Positions 11,093 to 19,402 of a DNA stretch of 64,000 nucleotides are shown here, piece after piece (the stretch's first letter is position 1; each line of letters opens with the position of its first letter). The notes under the pieces were generated by a model. That model did no database searches. It was given only the letters and a program-made list of their open reading frames with translations, and had not been told where the DNA came from. Position numbers and translations under genes: made by a program. This DNA comes from Erysipelotrichaceae bacterium (GTDB taxonomy: Bacteria > Bacillota_I > Bacilli_A > Erysipelotrichales > Erysipelotrichaceae), in contig SVBJ01000002.1 in the NCBI GenBank assembly GCA_015058955.1, positions 62,001 through 126,000 of the forward strand, written 5' to 3'.

Positions 11093-11116
11093 TATTTTTT
11101 GAAAGGAGGATGTGGA

Positions 11117-11578
11117 ATGAACAGAAATGAAGACATTGGCTATCTTATTCATAAAATCGATAATAAGATAAAAACCAACATAGATAATCATTTCAAAATC
11201 CATGACCTGACATTCTCTCAGTCACAGGTTCTGCATCTGCTGGGAACAAACGGCGGAACAGTCAACCAGAAACGGCTTCAGACAATGATGAATGTCTCTC
11301 ATCCTACAATGGTAGGTCTTGTCCAGAGACTTGAAGCCAATGGTTTTGTAACTACGGCTCCTGATAACCTGGACCGCAGAAACAAAATTGTTTCAATAAC
11401 AGAAGAAGCAGTTAAGTTTAAGGAAGAGATGGTAAAGTCAGGCGAAACATTTAACAGAACAATGCTTGAAGGCATAAATGACGAAGAACTCTCTGTAGTA
11501 ACAAGAGTTCTTAACAAGATGATAGACAACATCGAAAATCAGAAGGGAGTGCAGTATGTTAAAAATTCTGATGAGTAA
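11117..11578 (+). CDS. MarR family transcriptional regulator
   Basis: This 153-residue winged-helix regulator begins at ATG 11117, with aaaggagg 7 bases upstream; a TTG at 11099 would place the ribosome binding site inside the gene. The recognition region NQKRLQTMMNVSHPTMVGLVQRLE is followed by the wing GFVTTAPDNLDRRNKIVSITEE, whose D-x-R-x-K/R pattern is typical of MarR. Such proteins usually repress a linked efflux operon and release DNA upon binding an aromatic ligand. The gene overlaps the first ABC gene by 23 bases, so the regulator and exporter are co-expressed. Likely autoregulated through the upstream palindromes. Confidence 0.9.
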   Translation: MNRNEDIGYLIHKIDNKIKTNIDNHFKIHDLTFSQSQVLHLLGTNGGTVNQKRLQTMMNVSHPTMVGLVQRLEANGFVTTAPDNLDRRNKIVSITEEAVKFKEEMVKSGETFNRTMLEGINDEELSVVTRVLNKMIDNIENQKGVQYVKNSDE

Positions 11579-13292
11579 AATTGGGGAATATAAAAAGGAG
11601 ACGATTCTGACTCCTCTGTTCATGATTGGTGAAGTAGCCCTGGAAACCATAATTCCTACGGTAATGGCGATGCTGATCGATGAAATGACAGGCGAATCAA
11701 TGGCCCCGGTCTTCAAATACGGATCAATTCTGCTGGTTCTGGCTGGATGTTCACTGGTATGCGGTGCCTTGAGTGCCAGATACAGTGCCAAAGCATCCAC
11801 AGGATTTGCTAAAAACCTGAGAAGAGACCTGTTCTATAAGGTTCAGGACTTTGCCTTTGAGGACATTGACCAGTTTTCATCATCCTCACTTGTAACAAGA
11901 CTGACAAATGACGTATCACATATCCAGATGGCTTTTGGAATGCTGACGAGAATGGCTGTCAGGACACCTCTGATGCTGATATTCTCAGTAATAATGGCTT
12001 TCAGGATCAATTCAAGAATGGCTTTGATTTTCCTGGCTATTTTGCCAATACTGGCAATTGGCCTGATTGTCATATTCAACATTGCCCATCCTATCTTCAA
12101 GAGAATTTTTAAAAAATATGATGCACTTAACAATTCCGTACAGGAAAACGTTGCCGGTATCAGAGTAGTTAAGGCGTTTGTCAGAGAAGAATATGAAATA
12201 CAGAAGTTCAATGCAGCTTCGGAAGATGTCAGAAGCAACTTCACCAGAGCTGAAAGAGTTCTGGCCTTCAATAACCCATTGATGATGCTCTGTATCAAGG
12301 CAGCCAAGGATCTTATCTGCTACTTTGGCGCAGTTATCATCATAAACAGCCAGGCTACCGCACTGACAACCGGTCAGCTGTCATCACTGATCAGCTATGG
12401 TGTTCAGATTCTGGTAGCCATGAACATGTTATCAATGGTATTCCTGCAGATCGTCTTCTCTGCTGAAGCAGCAACCCGTATCTGTGAAGTTCTGACTCAC
12501 GAACCAAAGCTTGTGTCACCAGATAACGGTCTGACAGAGGTCAAGGACGGAAGCATCGTATTTGATCATGTAACCTTCAAGTACAATCCTGAAAGCAGGA
12601 GAAGTGCACTGACTGATATCAATCTTGACATCAAATCAGGTCAGACAATCGGTATCCTGGGTTCAACAGGTTCATCAAAGACAACACTGATCCAGCTCAT
12701 CAACAGACTGTATGATGTAACAGAAGGTGCTGTATATGTCGGAGGCGCTGATGTCAGAGAATATGACCTCAAGTCCTTAAGAGATGAAGTGTCTGTAGTT
12801 CTGCAGAAAAACGTTCTCTTCTCCGGTTCCATAAAGGAAAACCTCAGATGGGGCAACATGGAAGCAACCGATGAGGAAATCGAAAGAGTGTGCAAACTGG
12901 CTCAGGCTGATGAATTCATTCAGCAGATGCCGGACAAATATGACACAATGCTGACTCAGGGTGGTACAAATGTATCTGGCGGTCAGAAGCAGAGACTCTG
13001 CATTGCCAGAGCATTGCTGAAGAAACCGAAGATACTGATTCTGGACGACTCAACCAGTGCGGTTGATACCAGAACAGATGCTCTGATCAGAAAGGCTTTC
13101 AGAGAAGAGATCCCTGATACAACCAAGATCATCATTGCTCAGAGAGTCGGTTCGATCGAAGAAAGTGACCAGATCATTGTCATGGATGGAGGAAAGATCC
13201 GGGAACTGGGTAACCATGAGCAGTTAATGAAACTTAACGGGATTTATGCTGAGATTTATCAGTCACAGGTAAAGGGAAAGGAGGAAGACTAA
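11556..13292 (+). CDS. Heterodimeric ABC exporter, half with degenerate ATPase site
   Basis: This 578-residue type IV half-exporter has six N-terminal membrane segments (about 1-320) and a nucleotide-binding domain. The nucleotide site is non-canonical in three places. Walker A is G-S-T-G-S-S-K-T (369-376), with Ser instead of Gly before Lys. Walker B ends in LDDS with D498 where the catalytic Glu should be, and the H-loop His is Q529. Its signature motif VSGGQ (473-477) is intact. This is the pattern of the non-catalytic partner in heterodimers such as BmrCD or TM287/288. The second half follows one base after the stop. The substrate is unknown; drug or peptide export is plausible from the MarR partner. 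Confidence 0.93.
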   Translation: MLKILMSKIGEYKKETILTPLFMIGEVALETIIPTVMAMLIDEMTGESMAPVFKYGSILLVLAGCSLVCGALSARYSAKASTGFAKNLRRDLFYKVQDFAFEDIDQFSSSSLVTRLTNDVSHIQMAFGMLTRMAVRTPLMLIFSVIMAFRINSRMALIFLAILPILAIGLIVIFNIAHPIFKRIFKKYDALNNSVQENVAGIRVVKAFVREEYEIQKFNAASEDVRSNFTRAERVLAFNNPLMMLCIKAAKDLICYFGAVIIINSQATALTTGQLSSLISYGVQILVAMNMLSMVFLQIVFSAEAATRICEVLTHEPKLVSPDNGLTEVKDGSIVFDHVTFKYNPESRRSALTDINLDIKSGQTIGILGSTGSSKTTLIQLINRLYDVTEGAVYVGGADVREYDLKSLRDEVSVVLQKNVLFSGSIKENLRWGNMEATDEEIERVCKLAQADEFIQQMPDKYDTMLTQGGTNVSGGQKQRLCIARALLKKPKILILDDSTSAVDTRTDALIRKAFREEIPDTTKIIIAQRVGSIEESDQIIVMDGGKIRELGNHEQLMKLNGIYAEIYQSQVKGKEED

Positions 13293-13293
13293 A

Positions 13294-15216
13294 ATGCCAC
13301 CAAGACAGAGATTTGTTACAAATAAGAAAATAGATCCGAAGAGTCTCCTCCGCCTGATGAAGTATGTCTTCAAACGCTACAGCTGGAGATTACTGCTGGT
13401 AGCTGTCTGTATTATCATCAGTGCCGTATCCAACGTTATCGTAAATGCCTTCATGGCTCAGCTGATTGATACAGTAATACTGCCGGGTATTATAAGTGGT
13501 TTGAACAGTGTTGCCAAGGGGCTGGCTACAATCATCACCACCATGATCATATTTGACCTGTTGGGTGTTGTCAGTGCCATTATTTATCCGCAGCTTATGG
13601 CTACCGTCGGACAGGGAACAATCAAAGGCTTAAGAGATGACATGTTCGATAACATGGAAACTCTGCCAATCAGATATTTTGACTCCCATACTCATGGTGA
13701 GATCATGTCTACCTATACCAATGACGTTGACACGATCAGACAGCTGGTAGGATCAAGCATTCCTTCCTTCTTCCAGTCGATCATGTCAATTACAATGATC
13801 TTCTTCTCAATGCTGAGATACAGTGTCTGGATGTCCATCGTAGTAGTTCTGGTAATATCTCTGATGTTCAGAATTACCGGTAAGTTTGGCGGCAAGAGTG
13901 CCAAGTACATGAAGGCTCAGCAGGAATCCCTTGCCAAGGAAGAGGGTTTCATTGAAGAAATGATGGAAGGTATGAAGGTAGTTAAAGTCTTCAATCATGA
14001 AGAGGAAGCAAAGAAAGACTTTGATAAGCTTAATGAAAAGCTGTTCAATGACAGCAACACCGCCAACAGAACCGCAAATGCCTTAATGCCTATCCTGGCA
14101 AACATCGGCAACATCATGTATGTAATTCTGGCCATTACAGGAGGCCTTCTGGTAGTTGCCAAGGTTCCAAACCTGACATTAACAGGCATATCTCCGATTA
14201 CCATCGGTGTCATCGTATCATTCCTGGCTTTATCCAGACAGCTGTCTCAGACAGTTTCTCAGATCTCAATGCAGGTATCTACCATTGCCATGGCTTTAGC
14301 TGGCAGTGACAGAGTATTTGCCCTGATCGATGAAGAAAGTGAAAAGGATGAAGGATATGTAACCCTGGTAAATGCCACGAAAGACGAAAACGGTGAAATG
14401 CATGAAGCAGATCATCATACCGGCATGTGGGCCTGGAAACACTACCATGCTCAGAGTGACCACTCAACCACTTATGTTGAATTAAAGGGTGACATTCAGA
14501 TGGTCGATGTTGACTTTGAATACGAACCTGGTAAGCAAGTACTGTTCGACATTTCACTGTATGCTCATCCAGGTCAGAAGATCGCATTTGTCGGTGCAAC
14601 CGGTGCTGGCAAGACTACGATCACCAACCTGATCAACAGATTCTATGACATTCCTGACGGCAAGATCAGATATGACGGCATCAACGTTAATAAGATCAAG
14701 AAGCCTGACTTAAGAAGATCACTTGGTATGGTACTGCAGGACGTCAATCTGTTTACCGGTACGGTCATGGATAACATCCGTTACGGTAAGCTGGACGCAA
14801 CTGATGAAGAGTGCATTGCGGCAGCCAAACTGGCTAACGCTGATGACTTCATCACCAGACTGCCTGACGGCTATAATACAATGCTGACAGGTAACGGATC
14901 ACAGTTATCTCAGGGTCAGAGACAATTACTGTCAATTGCTCGTGCAGCTGTAGCTGATCCGCCGGTAATGGTACTTGATGAAGCTACTTCTTCAATCGAT
15001 ACCCGTACCGAAGCCTTGGTTCAGAGAGGAATGGATAACCTGATGAAAGGCAGAACGGTATTCGTCATTGCTCACAGGTTATCTACTGTCAGAAACTCTG
15101 ATGCCATCATGGTCCTGGATCATGGACGTATCATCGAAAGAGGTACTCATGATCAGCTGATTGCCCGGAAGGGTACATACTATCAGCTGTATACCGGTGC
15201 ATTTGAATTAGAATAA
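13294..15216 (+). CDS. Heterodimeric ABC exporter, half with canonical ATPase residues
   Basis: This 640-residue partner subunit has six membrane segments followed by a nucleotide-binding domain with Walker A GATGAGKTT, Walker B ending in LDEA (catalytic E563) and H-loop H594. Its signature is LSQGQ (538-542), with Q540 replacing the second conserved Gly. Combined with the first subunit, this gives one competent site (this Walker B with the other subunit's VSGGQ) and one degenerate site. An extra segment of about 45 residues rich in His, Glu and Asp (about 355-400) lies between membrane and ATPase domains. A terminator follows 9 bases after the stop. Confidence 0.94.
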   Translation: MPPRQRFVTNKKIDPKSLLRLMKYVFKRYSWRLLLVAVCIIISAVSNVIVNAFMAQLIDTVILPGIISGLNSVAKGLATIITTMIIFDLLGVVSAIIYPQLMATVGQGTIKGLRDDMFDNMETLPIRYFDSHTHGEIMSTYTNDVDTIRQLVGSSIPSFFQSIMSITMIFFSMLRYSVWMSIVVVLVISLMFRITGKFGGKSAKYMKAQQESLAKEEGFIEEMMEGMKVVKVFNHEEEAKKDFDKLNEKLFNDSNTANRTANALMPILANIGNIMYVILAITGGLLVVAKVPNLTLTGISPITIGVIVSFLALSRQLSQTVSQISMQVSTIAMALAGSDRVFALIDEESEKDEGYVTLVNATKDENGEMHEADHHTGMWAWKHYHAQSDHSTTYVELKGDIQMVDVDFEYEPGKQVLFDISLYAHPGQKIAFVGATGAGKTTITNLINRFYDIPDGKIRYDGINVNKIKKPDLRRSLGMVLQDVNLFTGTVMDNIRYGKLDATDEECIAAAKLANADDFITRLPDGYNTMLTGNGSQLSQGQRQLLSIARAAVADPPVMVLDEATSSIDTRTEALVQRGMDNLMKGRTVFVIAHRLSTVRNSDAIMVLDHGRIIERGTHDQLIARKGTYYQLYTGAFELE

Positions 15217-15225
15217 AAAAGGAAC

Positions 15226-15250
15226 GCCGCACTGAAATGCGGCTTTTCTT
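15226..15250 (+). terminator. Intrinsic terminator after the ABC exporter operon
   Basis: A 6-bp G+C-rich stem GCCGCA with TGCGGC around a 6-base loop is followed by TTTTCTT. Confidence 0.85.
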
Positions 15251-15322
15251 ATGCGCTTATTATAATAATGATATATTAAATATTTTAATAATAAGGTACC
15301 ATAACTAATCATGGGCAATATG

Positions 15323-15352
15323 TTGAGTAAACAGGCGGGTAAATCGTATAAT
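15323..15352 (+). promoter_or_regulatory. Promoter of the dipeptidase-deacetylase pair
   Basis: TTGAGT (15323-15328), an 18-base spacer and a perfect TATAAT (15347-15352) precede the ribosome binding site agaagagg of the M19 dipeptidase gene. Confidence 0.7.
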
Positions 15353-15377
15353 TAGAAAAAAAGAAGAGGTACGGATC

Positions 15378-16340
15378 ATGAAGAAATTTAGTGTAATTGA
15401 CATGCACTGTGATACCATGACGGGATTATGTCGCAGCGGTAAGGATTTCAGAGACAATGACTGTCATATTTCATTAAAGAAAATGACAGAAGGCAACTAT
15501 CTGATGCAGTGCTTTGCGATGTTTCTGTATCTGGAAAAAACTCCGGAACCGTTTAAGCAGTGCAATGTCTTCATTGACTACTTTGATAAGATGATGAGGG
15601 AAAACAGTGATGTCATCAGACCGGTAACGACAGTAGAGGAAATACTTGAAAACAGGGAAAAGGGCCTGATGAGTGCAATGCTGACAATAGAAGAAGGCGA
15701 AGCCATTGAAGGATCTCTGGAAAACCTTCAGCATTTCTATGACAGAGGAGTCAGAATGATGACTCTGACCTGGAACTTCGCCAATCAGTTGGCTTTCCCT
15801 AACTATGTCTATGAAGGAAGAATAGACACAGAAAGAGGTCTGACGGAAAAGGGTATAGAAGTTATTAAGAAGATGTGGGAAATCGGCATGATCGTCGATG
15901 TAGCTCATCTTAATGATGCCGGCATATATGACGTATTCAAATATGCCACAAAGCCAATTGTGGCATCGCACAGTAATGCCAGAGCAGTTCACGATGTTCC
16001 GAGAAACCTCAGTGATGACATGATCATCAAAATGAAAGAAAACGGAGGCATCATGGGTATCAACTACTGTCCGGATTTCATTTCCAAGGATACGGAGCAC
16101 AATCAGATCCCTGACATCATCCGTCATATAAAGCACATTGTTGAGGTCGGCGGAATAGAAACGGTTGCCCTGGGCAGCGACTTTGACGGAATTCCAACAC
16201 CGGTTGGCATGTCAGACTGTTCCAAGACCAATGATCTGTATGATGCCCTGGTACGGGAAGGCTTCAGTGAGGAAGACATTGACAAGATCTTCTATAAGAA
16301 CTTCTTAAGAGTATTAAAGGCAAATCAGGTAACAAAGTAA
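15378..16340 (+). CDS. Membrane dipeptidase (peptidase family M19)
   Basis: This 320-residue binuclear zinc peptidase cleaves dipeptides, including substrates with a C-terminal D-residue in characterised relatives. The first zinc motif is D8-M-H10-C-D12; further ligands are expected in TIEEGE (bridging Glu), VASHSNAR (His) and the LGSDFDGI Asp. No signal peptide or membrane anchor is visible, so despite the family name this copy looks cytoplasmic. RBS agaagagg precedes ATG. It is followed 25 bases later by a NagA-like deacetylase, probably in the same transcript, which hints at scavenging of wall-derived dipeptides and amino sugars, as an inference. Confidence 0.92.
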   Translation: MKKFSVIDMHCDTMTGLCRSGKDFRDNDCHISLKKMTEGNYLMQCFAMFLYLEKTPEPFKQCNVFIDYFDKMMRENSDVIRPVTTVEEILENREKGLMSAMLTIEEGEAIEGSLENLQHFYDRGVRMMTLTWNFANQLAFPNYVYEGRIDTERGLTEKGIEVIKKMWEIGMIVDVAHLNDAGIYDVFKYATKPIVASHSNARAVHDVPRNLSDDMIIKMKENGGIMGINYCPDFISKDTEHNQIPDIIRHIKHIVEVGGIETVALGSDFDGIPTPVGMSDCSKTNDLYDALVREGFSEEDIDKIFYKNFLRVLKANQVTK

Positions 16341-16365
16341 ACGACTGTTAACAAAGGAGAAAAAC

Positions 16366-17535
16366 ATGTTAATCAAAAACGCAAAGGTATTCATTGACGG
16401 TAACTTTCATGATACGGAAGTTCAGTTTGACAAAAAGGGAATCACAGCCATAGGGAAAGGGCTTGTTGATGATGAAGTAATCGATGCCGAAGGCAACTAT
16501 CTGTTTGCCGGACTTATCGATGCACATGTACATGGCGGCTGGGGCAGAAGTCTGGTATCAATTGAGAATACGGATAAATTCGGTGACATCGAAGAGCAGA
16601 TCAGCTATCTGTGCAACAGATTTCCGTCAACAGGTGTTACAACCTTCTTTCCGACTATTAATGCTGACTGGTCAGACTATGAAACTCTGGGCAGAATTAC
16701 CAGAGCAGTCAGAAATGTCAAAAAACGGGGAGTAAAGGGAGCCTATCCTCTGAAAAACCATTATGAATGTGCCTTCCTGACACTGGAAAGATATGTGGAT
16801 CAGTGCAAGGACTGGATGGCGCCGGCCAACATCAGGGACAGTGACATCATGGTTGACTATGATTACAGCGACATAGGCATCATTTCCCTGGCTCCGGAGA
16901 CTGAAGGTGCTCTTGATTACATTGATTACATTGTCTCCAAAGGTGTCATGCCGGAGATCGGTTATGATAATGCCACGGCTGAACAGGTCATTGAGGCAGC
17001 TGATCATGGCTTATGCCAGGCAACTCACCTGTATAATGGCTATCGCCCGATGCATCACAGAGAAAGCAATGCCAATGCAGCAGTGCTGTATGATGACAGA
17101 ATCAAGGCTCAGCTGACCATGGACGGTGTTCATGTTAATCCGTTCTGGGTAAAACTGACAATCAAGATCAAGGGAATAGACAACGTCTACGGCATTACCG
17201 ACTTCTCCAGCGAAGCAGGTTTGGAAGAAGGCTGGCATCAGTTTGGCAATGGCATGCGTTTCTTAACCAAAGATGGATTCAATTATCATGAAAACGGGCA
17301 TCTGTGTGGCGGCTCCAATGCCATGAATGACATGATGAGAAGAGCTCATAACATTGTCGGACTAACCAGAGAGGAAGTTGGATCACTGTATTCCGAAAGC
17401 CCGGCAAAATGTCTTAACATAACAGACAGAGGAAAGATTGAAGTTGGCAGAAAGAGTGACTTTGTCATAATGGACGCTGATTATAATGTTGAAAAGACCT
17501 TCATTGACGGTAAGGTCTTCTATCAGAAAGGATAA
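16366..17535 (+). CDS. N-acetylglucosamine-6-phosphate deacetylase-like amidohydrolase
   Basis: This 389-residue TIM-barrel amidohydrolase matches NagA, which removes acetate from GlcNAc-6-P. The first metal motif is D52-A-H54-V-H56-G. A second segment ATHLYNGYRPMHHRE corresponds to the NagA substrate motif HLFNAM followed by HHRE. The catalytic Asp lies in GITDFSSEAG. The final segment KIEVGRKSDFVIMD is the small beta domain typical of the family. HLYNGY replaces HLFNAM and the glycine-rich loop after the first His pair is altered, so a related acylamino sugar substrate is possible. No nagB neighbour is present. A bidirectional terminator follows. Confidence 0.82.
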   Translation: MLIKNAKVFIDGNFHDTEVQFDKKGITAIGKGLVDDEVIDAEGNYLFAGLIDAHVHGGWGRSLVSIENTDKFGDIEEQISYLCNRFPSTGVTTFFPTINADWSDYETLGRITRAVRNVKKRGVKGAYPLKNHYECAFLTLERYVDQCKDWMAPANIRDSDIMVDYDYSDIGIISLAPETEGALDYIDYIVSKGVMPEIGYDNATAEQVIEAADHGLCQATHLYNGYRPMHHRESNANAAVLYDDRIKAQLTMDGVHVNPFWVKLTIKIKGIDNVYGITDFSSEAGLEEGWHQFGNGMRFLTKDGFNYHENGHLCGGSNAMNDMMRRAHNIVGLTREEVGSLYSESPAKCLNITDRGKIEVGRKSDFVIMDADYNVEKTFIDGKVFYQKG

Positions 17536-17541
17536 AAAAAC

Positions 17542-17569
17542 AAACCCTGACTAGAAATCAGGGTTTTTT
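17542..17569. terminator. Bidirectional intrinsic terminator
   Basis: A perfect 9-bp stem, AAACCCTGA (17542-17550) with TCAGGGTTT (17558-17566), has a T run on its 3' side on both strands. It separates the plus-strand NagA-like gene from the convergent minus-strand NUDIX gene. Confidence 0.9.
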
Positions 17570-18098
17570 ACTTCTCAAGATTGTTTCTTATATATTCAAA
17601 CACCAGAGCTTCTTCGTTTTTGTGGATTATCAGTCTGTCAGCTCTGTCTTTGACCATCTGTTCAAGCAGGGTATAGTGAACATATTTTACTTCAGCTACT
17701 TCATGATCCCGGAAGACAAACTCGTTTTCCTTTAGTTTTGTTTTCAGCAGGTAGACATAACCGAATTCATTGTTGCAAGGACTCTCAAACCTGATGCGGG
17801 TGAGATAATGATAATCGCTTTCCTGGCTGTCGACGCCAAGTTCTTCCTTCAGTTCGCGGATCGCTCCCTGAATTACTGATTCACCGCAGCGGATATGACC
17901 AGCAGCAGAAATGTCCCAGTAATCGGGAAAGGATGATTTCTGGGGACTTCTTCTCTGCAGAAGAAGCTCCTTTTTTTCATTTAACAGCCAGATGTGTGCA
18001 GTACGGTGATAATCTCCATCTCTGTGTGCCTGCTGCTTTTCCTTTATTATTCCGGTCAGATTATCGTTTTCATCAACGATATCGAGATATTCAATCAT
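17568..18098 (-). CDS. NUDIX hydrolase, isopentenyl-diphosphate-isomerase-like
   Basis: This 176-residue protein contains a complete Nudix box: G-HIRCG-E-SVIQGAI-RELKEELGV, matching GX5EX7REUXEEXGU. The N-terminal sequence, including a HRTAHIWLLN segment and LLLQRRS, resembles the IDI-like and YfcD-like branch. These enzymes hydrolyse diphosphate-linked nucleosides or isomerise isopentenyl diphosphate; the substrate cannot be told here. It overlaps the upstream beta-lactamase-fold gene by 4 bases (ATGA) and is the last gene of a three-gene minus-strand operon. Confidence 0.88.
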   Translation of the reverse strand: MIEYLDIVDENDNLTGIIKEKQQAHRDGDYHRTAHIWLLNEKKELLLQRRSPQKSSFPDYWDISAAGHIRCGESVIQGAIRELKEELGVDSQESDYHYLTRIRFESPCNNEFGYVYLLKTKLKENEFVFRDHEVAEVKYVHYTLLEQMVKDRADRLIIHKNEEALVFEYIRNNLEK

Positions 18099-18811
18099 GC
18101 ACTTTCTCTTTCCGTCAGCTCAGCGAACATCTCAGCCCTGGTAATTTTGTCGGTATGAGCCGGGAAGGCAACTTCAAAGTCAACAGGTGTAAGTTCCCTG
18201 TGATATTCGCCAACCAGATCAGGATGATCGACCCAGTCCGGACCAACCAGTTCGGTATAGAAGGAATCTCCTAAAAAGAGGACTTTCTCTTCCTTTACCA
18301 GGACAACACTGCCGTCTTTTGAATGAGCATTGGTTACCAGGAAAGTTTCAATGGTCAGGCCTCCCAGATCAATGGAAAGGTGCCTGTCATATACGATTTC
18401 CGGTAATCTGATTCTTACTTCACTGATGTCGGAATATTCAATTTCCATGTGTTCAAATATGAATGGCTCGATCAGACCGCTTTTCTTGTATTCTTCGAAA
18501 TGCTCCTTATCCCAGATCTTCTTACTGTCCTGTTTTAATAGGTCGTAAGTCAGACGGTTGCAGATTGCGGGAATATTGAGAGCCCGTAATCCATAGGTAT
18601 GATCCCAGTGGCTGTGGGTTATTATGACAAAATCAGGTTCTCTTAATCCCAGTTCTCTTATTTCACCCAGAACCTCATTAATGTGTTTTGGACTGCTTCC
18701 GGCATCAATGAGAGCACTGTGTCTTTCTCCTGTGACATAACCCAGAACCGGTCTGTCAGATACTTCATCGTAATCGGTATAATATACTCTGTCGGAATAC
18801 TTATGCAGCAT
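18095..18811 (-). CDS. Metallo-beta-lactamase fold hydrolase
   Basis: This 238-residue protein has the HxHxDH zinc motif as H-S-H-W-D-H within IITHSHWDHTYGL. Further conserved elements are the strand ending LIDAGSS, a later His in TNAHSKDGS, the Asp in LFLGDSFY, and a terminal His in FPAHTDK. It has no signal peptide. The general family includes glyoxalase II-like thioesterases, lactonases and phosphodiesterases, and nothing here fixes the substrate. It overlaps the CYTH gene upstream by 11 bases and the NUDIX gene downstream by 4 bases. Confidence 0.88.
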   Translation of the reverse strand: MLHKYSDRVYYTDYDEVSDRPVLGYVTGERHSALIDAGSSPKHINEVLGEIRELGLREPDFVIITHSHWDHTYGLRALNIPAICNRLTYDLLKQDSKKIWDKEHFEEYKKSGLIEPFIFEHMEIEYSDISEVRIRLPEIVYDRHLSIDLGGLTIETFLVTNAHSKDGSVVLVKEEKVLFLGDSFYTELVGPDWVDHPDLVGEYHRELTPVDFEVAFPAHTDKITRAEMFAELTERESA

Positions 18812-19349
18812 GATCGTCCTCCTTCATGGTTTTAAGGAATCTTCTGTATTTTGAAACTTTATTCTGCTTGAATTCAATGTTGTGTTCGTTCAGAAAAGCT
18901 GTGAAAGCTTCACGGTAATCATGCGGTTTCTTTACTTCGTACTCTATTTCATAGTCATAAGTCCCATTATAGAAGTTGATGTCCAGACTTATTACTGCTA
19001 AGCTGGTATCCAGATCAGCTCTCAAGGTATCAAGCTGTCCCAAAACCTCAAAAGGCTGATACTCATTAAATGATGCCAGCAGTTCCATCAGTTCAGGATC
19101 GTCTTCCAGAGCACCAGTAAAGGCTTTTTCATATTCCATCAGTTCATCTCCCTGATGTTCCTTCAGAGTAAAAAGAGTTTCACCGTTTCTTTCCCTGATC
19201 CTGAAGGCATAATGGTTATGATTATTGCTGCGATAATAGGTATTTGCCTGATGAATGAATGGCACATTTTTGAATTTTCCAGCCAGTAAACGCTGCATCT
19301 GAGCAGGCTCCAGCAGCATTTTCAGCTCAGTTTCAACCTCATGATTCAT
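18801..19349 (-). CDS. CYTH domain protein (triphosphate tunnel family)
   Basis: This 182-residue protein begins with the CYTH signature ExExK as E6-T-E8-L-K10. Inward-facing charged strands typical of the triphosphate tunnel follow: FRIRERNG, LFTLKEH and MEYEKAF. Bacillus YjbK-type homologues bind or hydrolyse inorganic triphosphate or related substrates; the role here is unknown. It is the first gene of the minus-strand operon with the MBL-fold and NUDIX genes, three enzymes that all act on phosphate or ester bonds. It is divergent from the NAD kinase gene across a 53-base gap. Confidence 0.88.
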   Translation of the reverse strand: MNHEVETELKMLLEPAQMQRLLAGKFKNVPFIHQANTYYRSNNHNHYAFRIRERNGETLFTLKEHQGDELMEYEKAFTGALEDDPELMELLASFNEYQPFEVLGQLDTLRADLDTSLAVISLDINFYNGTYDYEIEYEVKKPHDYREAFTAFLNEHNIEFKQNKVSKYRRFLKTMKEDDHAA

Positions 19350-19350
19350 A

Positions 19351-19379
19351 TGTTAAACCTCACACAGTTATGGTACAAT
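19351..19379 (+). promoter_or_regulatory. Extended -10 promoter upstream of NAD kinase
   Basis: TG-G-TACAAT (19371-19379) is an extended -10 element, with a weak -35 TGTTAA (19351-19356) 17 bases upstream. It would transcribe nadK and the genes after it. Confidence 0.6.
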
Positions 19380-19402
19380 AATTAATACAGGATGTGAACA
19401 GA

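Noticed and set aside
15474-16136. A 220-codon minus-strand frame
   Set aside because: It lies wholly inside the M19 dipeptidase gene, which has clear zinc motifs on the plus strand; the frame is rich in His, Phe and Ile as expected for an antisense shadow.
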